Part shown: piece after piece, positions 18,133-26,829 of the stretch
Position numbering within the stretch: position 1 is the stretch's first letter
How the letters are laid out: the number at the start of each line of letters is the position of its first letter
NCBI GenBank assembly: GCA_902611845.1
Contig: CACMAX010000002.1
Location: forward strand, 124,001 to 188,000
Origin: an uncultured Pelagibacteraceae bacterium
GTDB taxonomy: Bacteria; Pseudomonadota; Alphaproteobacteria; Pelagibacterales; Pelagibacteraceae
Direction: 5' to 3'
DNA length: 64,000 bases
Program-made: the position numbers and the translations under genes
Notes under the pieces: generated by a model
Told to the model about the DNA's origin: nothing
The model's database searches: none
Seen by the model: the letters and a program-made list of their open reading frames with translations, nothing else

Positions 18133-18848
18133 AAATATTCCCTGCAATAGATATTAAAGATAAAAAATGCGTTAGATTAATCAAAGGAGATTTTGAAAAT
18201 AAAACTGAATATGAAATGTCTCCTGTAGAGCAAGCTGGAAAATATAAAGAAAACGGTTTTAAATATTTACATATAGTAGATTTGGACGGAGCATTAACCG
18301 GGCTGCCAATTAATATTGATATTATTCAAGATATTGTTGGAAAATTTGATCTTAATATTGAAATAGGAGGTGGTGTTAGAAATTTTGAGACTATTCAAAA
18401 ATACATTGATGCTGGTGTTGAAAAAGTAATTCTAGGAAGCGCTGCTATAAAAGATAGAAGATTTTTAGAAGAGGCTTGTAAAAAATTTTCAAGTCAAATT
18501 GCATTAGGTTTAGATGCTAAAGATGGTCATCTTGCAATTTCAGGTTGGACAGAAGAGTCGGATAAACTGACAACAGAATATTTAAAAAAAGTAAATAATT
18601 ACGGAGTTAGTAGAATTATTTACACAGATATTAACAGAGATGGAACTAAGCAAAGCCCAAATTTTGAAGAAACACAAAAAGTGGCAGATATTTCAAATTG
18701 TCCAGTCGTGATATCTGGTGGAGTCTCATCGATTAATGATATTAAAAAAGCTAAAAATTTAAATAACATTGAAGGTGTTATAGTTGGAAAAGCTATATAC
18801 GATGGTGATATAAAGCTTAATGAGCTTGCAAAAGAAATAGATGCTTAA
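18129..18848 (+). CDS. hisA: ProFAR isomerase (HisA)
   Basis: The 239-residue (beta/alpha)8 barrel has [20 protein letters not shown] at the N-terminus with the catalytic Asp of strand 1. The phosphate-binding half-barrel repeats are IEIGGGVRN near 76-84 and VISGGVSS near 200. It isomerises ProFAR to PRFAR in histidine synthesis. It overlaps the upstream secreted-protein gene by 4 bases and hisF by 8 bases. It is the classic HisA/HisF paralogue pair. Confidence 0.96.
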   Translation: MKIFPAIDIKDKKCVRLIKGDFENKTEYEMSPVEQAGKYKENGFKYLHIVDLDGALTGLPINIDIIQDIVGKFDLNIEIGGGVRNFETIQKYIDAGVEKVILGSAAIKDRRFLEEACKKFSSQIALGLDAKDGHLAISGWTEESDKLTTEYLKKVNNYGVSRIIYTDINRDGTKQSPNFEETQKVADISNCPVVISGGVSSINDIKKAKNLNNIEGVIVGKAIYDGDIKLNELAKEIDA

Positions 18849-19593
18849 AAATAGAATTATTCCTTGTTTAGACGTTAAAAATGGTCGTGTTGTAAAAGGT
18901 ATTAACTTTGTTGATCTTAAAGATGCAGGAGATCCTGTAGAACAAGCAAAAATTTACAGTGATGGTGGAGCAGATGAAATTTGCTTTTTAGATATCACCG
19001 CTTCAAATGAAAATAGAGATACTATTTATGAAGTGGTAGATAAAACTTCTAAGAAATGTTTCGTACCACTAACCGTAGGTGGTGGTGTTAGAAGTATTGA
19101 TGATATTAACAAGTTACTTAACTGTGGAGCTGATAAAGTATCAATCAATACAGCAGCTGTTCAAAATTCAAAAGTCGTTGAAGATAGTTCTAGAAAATTT
19201 GGATCACAATGCATTGTTGTTGCAATCGATGCAAAGAGAAAAGATGATGGATGGGAAATCTTTACTCATGGTGGCAGAAATCCAACAGGCATAAACGCTT
19301 TAGAATTTGCATCTAAAATGGAGAAATGTGGTGCTGGAGAGCTTTTAGTTACCTCTATGGATAAAGATGGAACCCAGTCAGGATATGATATTGAATTGAT
19401 GCAAAAGATATCATCCATGGTCAATATTCCAGTTATTGCATCAGGTGGAGTTGGTACATTAGATCATTTAGTAGATGGAATAAAATCAGGTGCTAGCGCT
19501 GTTTTAGCTGCATCTATATTCCATTATGGCACTTATTCAGTAAATGAAGCTAAACAATATTTGGCTTCAAAAAATATACCTGTTAGGATTTAG
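18841..19593 (+). CDS. hisF: Imidazole glycerol phosphate synthase, cyclase subunit HisF
   Basis: The 250-residue barrel begins [20 protein letters not shown], with catalytic Asp11, and has the second acid in [12 protein letters not shown] near 130. Phosphate loops are LTVGGGVRS and VIASGGVG. It condenses PRFAR with ammonia from HisH. The start overlaps hisA by 8 bases, and hisE starts one base after its stop. Confidence 0.97.
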   Translation: MLKNRIIPCLDVKNGRVVKGINFVDLKDAGDPVEQAKIYSDGGADEICFLDITASNENRDTIYEVVDKTSKKCFVPLTVGGGVRSIDDINKLLNCGADKVSINTAAVQNSKVVEDSSRKFGSQCIVVAIDAKRKDDGWEIFTHGGRNPTGINALEFASKMEKCGAGELLVTSMDKDGTQSGYDIELMQKISSMVNIPVIASGGVGTLDHLVDGIKSGASAVLAASIFHYGTYSVNEAKQYLASKNIPVRI

Positions 19594-19594
19594 A

Positions 19595-19867
19595 ATGCTA
19601 AAGATTTTAGAAGATCTCGTAAACCTTGCAAGAGAGCGAAAAAGTAATCCTGTTGAAGGTTCATACACTAATAAGCTTTTAGAAGATAAATCTTTAGCAA
19701 AAGAAAAGGTTTTAGAAGAGATAAATGAGCTAATTGAAGCTGTAGAGCAAGACTCAAATAAAATCCATGAAGCAGCAGATGTTTTATATCACTTAATCAT
19801 GTATCTTGAAAAAAGCGGAATAAAAATCGAAGAAGTGATGGAAGAACTGAAGAGTAGAAAAAAATAA
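19595..19867 (+). CDS. hisE: Phosphoribosyl-ATP pyrophosphatase HisE
   Basis: I take ATG 19595, one base after the hisF stop (90 residues); the frame stays open upstream but only within hisF. The sequence LKILEDLVNLARERK...GSYTNKLLE, followed by KEKVLEEINELIEAVEQ and HEAADVLYHLIMYL, is the all-alpha MazG-like fold of HisE with its EExxE and ExxD metal residues. It hydrolyses PR-ATP to PR-AMP. No hisI cyclohydrolase lies beside it, so that step is encoded elsewhere. Confidence 0.92.
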   Translation: MLKILEDLVNLARERKSNPVEGSYTNKLLEDKSLAKEKVLEEINELIEAVEQDSNKIHEAADVLYHLIMYLEKSGIKIEEVMEELKSRKK

Positions 19868-19868
19868 C

Positions 19869-21134
19869 TTACAATTTACCAGGTAACCAGGTTGAGAATA
19901 TTGGAAACAGTATCATTAGTATTCCATAAATTATCCCAACAATTGTAAATAAAGGAACTTCTTTGAAAGCCTTGGCTGGATTTTCTTTGATCACTCCTGC
20001 AGCTGTATAAATACCAACACATACGGGGGGTGTTATCATTCCTATTCCAGCAAAAGCTACAAATACTACGTAAAGATGAAGTAGGCTTTGATTAAATGAT
20101 AATGTGATTGCTGCAAAAATTGGAACAGTTAAATAAAATACAGGAACTATCTCGATAAACGTTCCAAGAATTAAACAAATTGCACCAAGCATTATCCAGA
20201 ATAGATTTACGCTAACTCCTTTATCCGTGAAGAATGTAATAATTTTTTGAGGAGCCTGAGTGTAAGTTAAAACTACACTTAAGAAAGTTGCAGTTGCTAT
20301 AATTGCAAAAATTACAGCTGTTATGATTGCAGTTTCTCTTAAACAGCTCATCAAAGACGAAAAAGTTAGCTCTCTATAAATTAAAAATCCAATTAAAACT
20401 GCATATACTCCCGCAACAGCGGCTGACTCAGATGGGGTCAGTATCCCTGCATAAATTCCACCTAAAATTATAACTGGAGTGATCAATGCTGGTAACGCAG
20501 CGATGAAAGAACTTAATCTTTCTTTCAATGATGCCTTCTCATCTGTTCTAATATGCCTGCATTTAAACAAAACTAGAAGGACCATCAAAACTAAGAGAAC
20601 TAATCCTGGAATAACCCCTGCTGCAAAAGTTTTTGAGACCGGAACGTTAGTTAGAGCACTAAATAATATTGCTGCATTGGAAGGAGGTATCAATGCCTCT
20701 AAAAGAGCAGCAGAAGCTGCAAGAACTACAACAAAAGGAGTTGGGTAACCTTGTTCAATCATCTTTGGCATCATGATTGTCCCAACGGCAGTAATTGCTG
20801 CAAGTATGGATCCACAAAAAGCTGCGAAGAAACCCATCGCAATAACCATTGCAACACCTAATCCACCTGGCCAGTGGCCAACTAGCGTTGTTGTAAACTT
20901 TACTAATCTTGATGCAGCGCCTCCTTTTAACATAGCCATTCCAGTAAATATGAATAATGGAACAGCGATTAGGACGTGTTTAGTTAATGCACCGAATGAA
21001 ACTTGAATAAGAACTGACCAAGGTAAATTTAATCCAGCAATTGCAGCTAACGAACTTCCTAAACCAAATACTAAAAAAATTGGAACTGAGATAACTAATG
21101 TTACAAGAGAAATAATAAAAGCTAGTCCAAACAT
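19869..21134 (-). CDS. dctM: TRAP transporter large permease (DctM)
   Basis: The 421-residue protein is made almost wholly of hydrophobic helices, about 12, as in DctM subunits. Conserved segments include PWSVLIQVSFGALTKHVLIAVPLFIF and FCGSILAAITAVGTIMMPKMIEQGY, and IPPSNAAILFSAL marks one of the two Na+-dependent half sites. It is the Na+-coupled translocating subunit for a substrate delivered by DctP. It starts directly at the end of dctQ, and hisE converges on it with 1 base between. Confidence 0.93.
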   Translation of the reverse strand: MFGLAFIISLVTLVISVPIFLVFGLGSSLAAIAGLNLPWSVLIQVSFGALTKHVLIAVPLFIFTGMAMLKGGAASRLVKFTTTLVGHWPGGLGVAMVIAMGFFAAFCGSILAAITAVGTIMMPKMIEQGYPTPFVVVLAASAALLEALIPPSNAAILFSALTNVPVSKTFAAGVIPGLVLLVLMVLLVLFKCRHIRTDEKASLKERLSSFIAALPALITPVIILGGIYAGILTPSESAAVAGVYAVLIGFLIYRELTFSSLMSCLRETAIITAVIFAIIATATFLSVVLTYTQAPQKIITFFTDKGVSVNLFWIMLGAICLILGTFIEIVPVFYLTVPIFAAITLSFNQSLLHLYVVFVAFAGIGMITPPVCVGIYTAAGVIKENPAKAFKEVPLFTIVGIIYGILMILFPIFSTWLPGKL

Positions 21135-21629
21135 TTACTCTTTCCCTAAAAGTTTTTTTAAATTATCTAAAATAAGCTCTAAAGAAGTTAATGCTAAAAT
21201 CAAAAAACCAACTGGAAATGCTAAAAACATCCACCAGATAGGAATATTAATTTCTAATTCCATCATCTGTCCTAAATTGTAATACATTGTTGTTGCATCA
21301 ACTCCTGCTTTAAAGAAGACACATGCAGAAATTAAGGCTATTAAATTTACGATTGTTCCAATTATGTTTTTTGATTTTTCTGATAAATAGTGACTTAAAA
21401 AATCTACTTTAATATGTTGTCCTTGCTTTAATAAAGGACCAAGTAATGGAAAAACCAACCAACTTACCATTACAGGTGGTAATTCAATAAACCAAGCAAA
21501 TCCTGTACCTGTGATAAATCTTGTTGTGGCGCTTAATGCTAAAGCTGCCACCATTAAAAAGACGATGAACATCGCGAGCGAAATTGCAGCTTTTGCTAGC
21601 AAATTATTAATAGCTCGCAATGCCCTCAT
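21135..21629 (-). CDS. dctQ: TRAP transporter small permease (DctQ)
   Basis: The 164-residue protein has four hydrophobic helices and the DctQ hallmarks: an N-terminal LRAINNLLAKAAISLAMFIV, the tryptophan-bearing segment FAWFIELPPVMVSWLVFPLLG, and a basic KQGQHIKVDFLSHYLS loop. It forms the membrane complex with DctM. It lies 28 bases after dctP and abuts dctM, forming a standard dctPQM operon read leftward. Confidence 0.92.
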   Translation of the reverse strand: MRALRAINNLLAKAAISLAMFIVFLMVAALALSATTRFITGTGFAWFIELPPVMVSWLVFPLLGPLLKQGQHIKVDFLSHYLSEKSKNIIGTIVNLIALISACVFFKAGVDATTMYYNLGQMMELEINIPIWWMFLAFPVGFLILALTSLELILDNLKKLLGKE

Positions 21630-21657
21630 AATCTTTTTAGAAAAAGTTTAACTTATT

Positions 21658-22674
21658 CTAATTACTCTTAGCATATGCTTGTGCTGCCTCTAAAGCATCA
21701 GCATCAATCATTTTAGCCATTGCTGGCATTACTTCATCTTTCATAAGTTTATCAAACTTAGCTTTTTCAGCCCCTGAAAGTGTAGTAACAACCCCACCTC
21801 TTTCTTGGAATTTTTTAAGAGTACTTTCTCCAGTATCCATAATTAAGTCAGTTGATCTTTTTCCAATTTCTTTTCCAACATCCATTATGATTTTTTGTAA
21901 GTCTGGAGATAAACTATTAAACCAAGTTGAGTTAGCCATAATATATGCATCAGCATAGTATTGATATGGCTTTTGAGCGTATTTTAAAAATTCCCACCAG
22001 CTATATGCTTCAATACTTCCTGGAGGACTGTTTATTGTATCAATCATTCCAGTTTGTAATGAAGTATAAACTTCACCAGTAGGCAAAGATACTCTATTTG
22101 CACCTAAAGCATCCCACATAGGCTCTTCACTTTTTAAAAGTCTTCTAGCTTTTAGACCTTTCATAGCATCAATACCCGTTAACTCTTTTGCACTTGAAAA
22201 AGTCATTACAGGTCCAACTGGGTTATACATAACTAATGTTGAATTAGTCTTTTTTGTTAACTCACCCCAAATCTCTTTTCCTTTTGGTGAGTTTTGGAAA
22301 AAACCTCTTTGTTGTTCCCATGAGTTAAATAATCCTGGGAATGAAGCAACATTAAAGTTTTTGTTTATTGGTGGAAAACTTACTACTCCAACAATTCCTC
22401 CAAGTTCAACTGCACCAGACGTTACCGCTCCCATTACTTCTCTAATTCCAAATAATTGTTTAGATGGATAAACTTCGATTTTTAATTTTCCTTTTGCTCT
22501 TTTATTTACTTCATCTGCAAATATTTGTGCATGTTTTGCACTGTGGTGTTTCGGACTCCAGTGAACAGATAATCGTCCAACTATCTCTGAAAAAGCAGCT
22601 GTTGAAGTAAGAACAAATGAAAAAATAAATGTTAAGCTAATAATAGTTTTATAAATTGATTTAAATTTATTCAT
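21658..22674 (-). CDS. dctP: TRAP transporter substrate-binding protein (DctP)
   Basis: The 338-residue protein has a signal peptide (cleavage near residue 29, after the hydrophobic TIISLTFIFSFVLTSTAAF). The TRAP periplasmic receptor fold follows, with HSAKHAQIFADEVNKR, the ligand-contacting LKARRLLKSEE region, and YTSLQTGMIDTINSPPG. It captures an organic acid or related solute in the periplasm. Substrate class cannot be fixed from sequence. A good ribosome binding site (AGAGAGG) lies 4 bases before its ATG, fitting strong expression as is usual for SAR11 binding proteins. Confidence 0.93.
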   Translation of the reverse strand: MNKFKSIYKTIISLTFIFSFVLTSTAAFSEIVGRLSVHWSPKHHSAKHAQIFADEVNKRAKGKLKIEVYPSKQLFGIREVMGAVTSGAVELGGIVGVVSFPPINKNFNVASFPGLFNSWEQQRGFFQNSPKGKEIWGELTKKTNSTLVMYNPVGPVMTFSSAKELTGIDAMKGLKARRLLKSEEPMWDALGANRVSLPTGEVYTSLQTGMIDTINSPPGSIEAYSWWEFLKYAQKPYQYYADAYIMANSTWFNSLSPDLQKIIMDVGKEIGKRSTDLIMDTGESTLKKFQERGGVVTTLSGAEKAKFDKLMKDEVMPAMAKMIDADALEAAQAYAKSN

Positions 22675-22709
22675 TTTTCCTCTCTTTTTTTAAAAATTTA
22701 TCTTATTAG

Positions 22710-22732
22710 TTGCATATATTTTAACAATGCAA
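22710..22732. promoter_or_regulatory. Inverted repeat in the dctP/pilin divergent spacer
   Basis: TTGCAT at 22710-22715 and ATGCAA at 22727-22732 form a perfect 6-base inverted repeat with an 11-base spacer, in the 90-base gap between the divergent TRAP operon and pilin gene. The half-site spacing suits a dimeric repressor, but a chance match in AT-rich DNA is possible. Confidence 0.35.
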
Positions 22733-22764
22733 AATTTTAAAAAATTTAATAGAATATTTTTAAA

Positions 22765-23247
22765 ATGAAGCGCAATGGTTTCACATTGATAGAATTGCTT
22801 GTTGTAGTAGCAATTATAGGTATTTTAGCTGCGGTAGGGGTAGTTGCATACAGTGGTTATACAAGTGGAGCAAAAAAATCAGCGGCTATTTCAAATCATC
22901 AAGCAGTGGTTAAATATATAACTACAGAAGCATTAAAGTGTTCAATAGGTGAGAGCAAAGCTATGGATGGAGAATTAGATTGCTCAAAAAGTGGCACATC
23001 TAACTGGAAAAATGATGTAGCACAAGAAGCTGTTAAAGTTTTGAATAGAAATTTTAAGAATCCTTACACTTCATTACCTCCAGTTTCTCATGGTGGAAAT
23101 ATTACGAATGATAGTGACGTCGGATATCATAGATTGAGATCTCCTGGAACAACAATTAAAGTTTGGACTTGTGTTAAAACTCCTTGTGCTGGAACTGAAT
23201 GTAATATTCCAAATCATGTTTGTAGTAAAGATATAACAATTGAATAA
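22765..23247 (+). CDS. Type IV pilin-like prepilin
   Basis: The 160-residue protein has a five-residue basic leader (MKRNG), then the cleavage and methylation site G/FTLIE with Glu at +5. A hydrophobic helix (LLVVVAIIGILAAVGVVAYSGY) completes the class III signal. The soluble domain has six cysteines, several near the C-terminus (TCVKTPCAGTEC), likely disulfide-linked. It would be a major or minor pilin for DNA uptake or attachment. No prepilin peptidase, PilB, PilC or PilQ gene is in the window, so assembly parts lie elsewhere. Confidence 0.88.
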   Translation: MKRNGFTLIELLVVVAIIGILAAVGVVAYSGYTSGAKKSAAISNHQAVVKYITTEALKCSIGESKAMDGELDCSKSGTSNWKNDVAQEAVKVLNRNFKNPYTSLPPVSHGGNITNDSDVGYHRLRSPGTTIKVWTCVKTPCAGTECNIPNHVCSKDITIE

Positions 23248-23271
23248 TGAAACAAACGGTAATGATAATTT

Positions 23272-23637
23272 ATGAAATATGATGAAAATAATATATTTGC
23301 TAAAATACTAAGAGGTGAAATTCCATGTAAAAAAATATATGAAGATGATTTTGTGTTATCTTTTTATGATATCAATCCTCAAAAAAAAATTCATGCACTA
23401 GTTATACCAAAAGGAAAATATATTGATTTAGATCACTTCAATTCAAATGCTTCAAATAATGAAATAGTAGGTTTGATGAAAGGAATAACTATTGTTTCAA
23501 AAAAATTGGGGATATCATCGATTGATGGCAAGGGGTATCGTGCTCTCGCTAATATTAGTGACTATGGTGGTCAAGAAGTGCCCCACTTACATTTTCATTT
23601 ATTTGGTGGTGAAAAAGTAGGAAAAATGGTTTTGTGA
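23272..23637 (+). CDS. HIT family nucleotide hydrolase (HinT-like)
   Basis: The 121-residue protein has the start NIFAKILRGEIPCKKIYEDD, the middle strand region FYDINPQKKIHALVIPK, and the catalytic histidine triad in VPHLHFHLFGG near 108-118. HinT-type proteins hydrolyse adenosine phosphoramidates and act as purine nucleotide-binding housekeeping enzymes. Its stop overlaps the GTG start of the following acetyltransferase gene (GTGA). Confidence 0.93.
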   Translation: MKYDENNIFAKILRGEIPCKKIYEDDFVLSFYDINPQKKIHALVIPKGKYIDLDHFNSNASNNEIVGLMKGITIVSKKLGISSIDGKGYRALANISDYGGQEVPHLHFHLFGGEKVGKMVL

Positions 23638-24143
23638 TAACTAGGGTTGATAGAAAGTATTTGGAAATTAATTCTCCAGATGAAATTAATTCATCTGAGC
23701 CAAAGGTAAATTGTAAAATAGAATTTAAAAATCCTCCAGATTTTCAAATAAATAAATTTTTTTATAAGCAAATTGGCAAAAGCTATCGTTGGATAGATCG
23801 ACTTGTTTGGGACGATACGAAATGGATGGCTTATACAAGTAATTCAAATTTAGAAACTTATATATTGAGAGAAAATGATGATTTGATTGGTTTTTTTGAG
23901 CTCTTATTCCATCCTGAAACCAATAAATGTGAAGTCGCATACTTTGGTATTTTAGATCAATATATTGGAAAAAATTATGGAAAATATCTTTTAACAGAAG
24001 CTTTAAAGTTAGGGTTTAGAAAAAATACAAAAAAAGTATGGCTTCACACATGTTCTTTAGATCACAAACACGCATTAAAAAATTACTTAGGACGAGGGAT
24101 GAAAATTTTTAAATCTGAAACTATTAATTTGGATATTAGTTAA
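23634..24143 (+). CDS. GNAT-family N-acetyltransferase
   Basis: The 169-residue protein starts at GTG 23634, overlapping the HIT stop by 4 bases. Its second half has the GNAT fold: IGFFELLFHPETNKCEVAYFGILDQYIGKNYGKYLLTEAL, containing the Q/RxxGxG/A-like acetyl-CoA loop (IGKNYGK), then WLHTCSLDHKHALKNYLGRGM. The acceptor is unknown. It converges on lolA with an 8-base overlap. Confidence 0.8.
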   Translation: MITRVDRKYLEINSPDEINSSEPKVNCKIEFKNPPDFQINKFFYKQIGKSYRWIDRLVWDDTKWMAYTSNSNLETYILRENDDLIGFFELLFHPETNKCEVAYFGILDQYIGKNYGKYLLTEALKLGFRKNTKKVWLHTCSLDHKHALKNYLGRGMKIFKSETINLDIS

Positions 24144-24690
24144 TATAATTTTGAACTCTAAATATTCTTTCATCAATCATTATATTTGTTTTTACATTAG
24201 ACAACTTGGTTTCAACTTTATTAAGATAAATGTCAGTTGTAGTCCAACCTTTAATTTTATAATTAATTTTATCAAAAAAAATATTTAATAAATTATTGTT
24301 ATGTGTAATTTTAAAAGAGAATGTTTCATCATTCTCTTTAATTGTTTCAACTTGATCTAGTTTATCTAATAGAAATTTTTTATCTAAGATTAAATTAAGT
24401 GGAGTATCTTTGAGTTGGTATCTTAAATAATTATTAATTTTTTTACTATTTATCACGAGTGATCTTCCGTTAGAGACTAAAATTTTATTATAAATATCAT
24501 CATACTTGCATAAAATTTTTTTTGAATAGGAAATTATACAATCGCCTTTCTCAGTTTTTTTTCCAATCTTTTGTATGAATTTAAAAGATATATTATCAGT
24601 TTCATTTAATTTATTTTTTATTAGCTCCTTTGATGATGCAAAAATACTAATTGGATAAAAAAATATTAAAATAAAAAATATATATCTCAC
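24136..24690 (-). CDS. lolA: LolA-like outer-membrane lipoprotein carrier
   Basis: The 184-residue protein has a signal peptide (RYIFFILIFFYPISIFA, cleavage near residue 18). A LolA-type unclosed beta-barrel sequence follows, with ISFKFIQKIGKKTEKGDCIISYSKKILCKYDD and NPLNLIL-like (DTPLNLILD) segments. LolA ferries lipoproteins across the periplasm from LolCDE to LolB. The gene follows ftsK immediately, a common arrangement in alphaproteobacteria and beyond. Sequence divergence is high, so the family call rests partly on context. Confidence 0.78.
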   Translation of the reverse strand: MRYIFFILIFFYPISIFASSKELIKNKLNETDNISFKFIQKIGKKTEKGDCIISYSKKILCKYDDIYNKILVSNGRSLVINSKKINNYLRYQLKDTPLNLILDKKFLLDKLDQVETIKENDETFSFKITHNNNLLNIFFDKINYKIKGWTTTDIYLNKVETKLSNVKTNIMIDERIFRVQNYIN

Positions 24691-26768
24691 TATTTTAATA
24701 CTTCTCTTTTACCAACACGATTTGCTTTACTAACTTCGCCATTAGCTTCCATTTGATCAATAATTCTTGCAGCTCTATTGTATCCAATTTGTAATTTTCT
24801 TTGCAAAAATGAAGTAGATGCTTTTCTTTCTGATTTAATTATTTCTAATGCTTCGTTATACAATTCATCTGTATCAGAATTATCCTTATTTTTTTCACCA
24901 ATTTCTTTTTCGTCAGCAAAATTCAAAATTTCATCAACATAATCTGGCTCTGCTTGATTTCTAAGAAAGTTATTTACTTTATCAATCTCTATTTCAGATA
25001 CATAAGGGGCATGTATTCTAGTAATTCTGTTTGCTGAAGACATATATAACATGTCCCCTTTACCTAAAAGTTGTTCAGCTCCTTGCTCACCTAAAATTGT
25101 TCTGCTATCAATTTTAGAGGTTACTTGAAATGAAATACGAGTAGGAAAATTAGCTTTTATTGTTCCAGTTATTACGTCTACGCTTGGTCTTTGAGTAGCC
25201 ATTATTATATGAATTCCGGCCGCTCTAGCCATTTGTGATAATTTTTGAATATAGTTTTCAATTTCTTTTCCAGCTACTAACATGAGATCTGACATTTCAT
25301 CAACTATTACAACAATATAAGGCATCTTAACTTTATGCTTCTCGTTATACCCATCAATGTTCCTCACACCCACTTTTGTCATTAATCTGTATCTACTTTC
25401 CATTTCTTTAACTACCCAACCCAAAACAGATGCTGCTTTTTTTGCTTCAGTAATAACAGGACATAATAAATGCGGTATCCCCTCATAAGTTGAAAGCTCT
25501 AACATTTTTGGATCAATTAAGATGAACTTACAGATGTCAGGTGTATGTTTATAAATTAGTGATAGGATAATTGTATTTATACATACTGATTTTCCGGAAC
25601 CAGTAGTTCCTGCTATTAATAAATGAGGCATTGAACTTAAATCACTAGTTATCGGTTCTCCAGATATACTTTTACCAAGAGCAATAGGTAATTTAATTTC
25701 TCTTTTTTTAAAATTCTTATCTGAAATTATTTCTCTCAAAAAAACATTTTCTCTGGATATCTTAGGTAGTTCAATACCAACAGTATTACTCCCAGGTATT
25801 GTGGCTATTCTTGCAGACTCTGAACTTGTATTCCTAGCAATATCTTCTGCTAAATTTATTATTTTGGAAACTTTAACCCCTGCTGCAGGCTCAAATTCAT
25901 TGAGAGAAACAACAGGTCCATGACTTATTTTTTTTATTTTTCCTTCAACTCCAAAATCAAGAAGTATTTTTTCTAAACCTTCTGCATCTATTTTAATATC
26001 ATCTTTTTTATTAAAGCTTTTCTCTGGTTTTTTTAAAAAATCAATCAAAGGTAATTTAATTTTTACATCACTTAAAATTGTTTTGTTATTTGAAAATAAA
26101 TCTTCTTGAACAGGAGGTTCCTTAGATCTTTCAATTATAGTATTTTCCTTAAAAGTATTTTCTTGAGAAATTAAATTGTCTTTTTTTGATGAAAACAGTT
26201 TTTTTATAATAGTGAAAGAATTTAAAATATGAGAAATTTTAAAATTACTGCTTAGCAAAAAAAATAATAAAATAAAAAATATTAATAAATAGTAACTCAC
26301 TGTTTGATTAATTTTCAAAAAATCTGCAATTACAGTTTCTGACATTAAATCGCCAACAAAACCATTGTTCCCATTTATTATTAACCAATAGGTTTCTTTA
26401 TGAAAAATACTAAAGAAAAAAGTTGCAACAATAATGTAAAGAATTATGAAAAAAATGTTTTCTATAATAATAAAAAATTTTTTGTTAATTGTTATTGATA
26501 CTCCAGTAAATAAAAGAGAAAAAGGAATTAAAAGTGATATTAAACCAATTGATTGAAAAAATATATCAGCGATGAAACTTCCCCTAAATCCAAGTAAATT
26601 TCTTATCTCCTGATTTTCTGAAAATATAAAATTTGGATCTTCTGGTGAATAACTAACTAAAGATATAAAAAGTAATATAGAGGCAACCACCAGAAAAATA
26701 CCAACTAATTCGGCCAATCTCCTTATGATAAAATCGTTTATTTTATTGATATAATTTTTAAATATCAT
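24690..26768 (-). CDS. ftsK: DNA translocase FtsK
   Basis: The 692-residue protein has an N-terminal membrane domain with several helices (to about residue 175), a short linker, the alpha/beta motor and a gamma winged-helix. The motor has Walker A GTTGSGKS at about 385-395, Walker B IVVIVDEMSDLM, and ATQRPSVDVITG. The gamma domain contains GYNRAARIIDQME. It pumps chromosomal DNA at the septum to bring dif sites together. It is shorter than E. coli FtsK because the linker is short. The end overlaps lolA by one base. Confidence 0.97.
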   Translation of the reverse strand: MIFKNYINKINDFIIRRLAELVGIFLVVASILLFISLVSYSPEDPNFIFSENQEIRNLLGFRGSFIADIFFQSIGLISLLIPFSLLFTGVSITINKKFFIIIENIFFIILYIIVATFFFSIFHKETYWLIINGNNGFVGDLMSETVIADFLKINQTVSYYLLIFFILLFFLLSSNFKISHILNSFTIIKKLFSSKKDNLISQENTFKENTIIERSKEPPVQEDLFSNNKTILSDVKIKLPLIDFLKKPEKSFNKKDDIKIDAEGLEKILLDFGVEGKIKKISHGPVVSLNEFEPAAGVKVSKIINLAEDIARNTSSESARIATIPGSNTVGIELPKISRENVFLREIISDKNFKKREIKLPIALGKSISGEPITSDLSSMPHLLIAGTTGSGKSVCINTIILSLIYKHTPDICKFILIDPKMLELSTYEGIPHLLCPVITEAKKAASVLGWVVKEMESRYRLMTKVGVRNIDGYNEKHKVKMPYIVVIVDEMSDLMLVAGKEIENYIQKLSQMARAAGIHIIMATQRPSVDVITGTIKANFPTRISFQVTSKIDSRTILGEQGAEQLLGKGDMLYMSSANRITRIHAPYVSEIEIDKVNNFLRNQAEPDYVDEILNFADEKEIGEKNKDNSDTDELYNEALEIIKSERKASTSFLQRKLQIGYNRAARIIDQMEANGEVSKANRVGKREVLK

Positions 26769-26829
26769 GAATCAAAACTGCTTTTGTCACTTTGTATCAT
26801 TTAATTTTTATTGTTAAAATTATTTTGTT

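Noticed and set aside
19544-19594. Longer hisE start overlapping hisF by 50 bases
   Set aside because: HisE similarity begins at ATG 19595, one base after the hisF stop.
20479-21006. Plus-strand open frames within dctM
   Set aside because: They are antisense shadows of a strongly conserved membrane protein gene and have no family signature.
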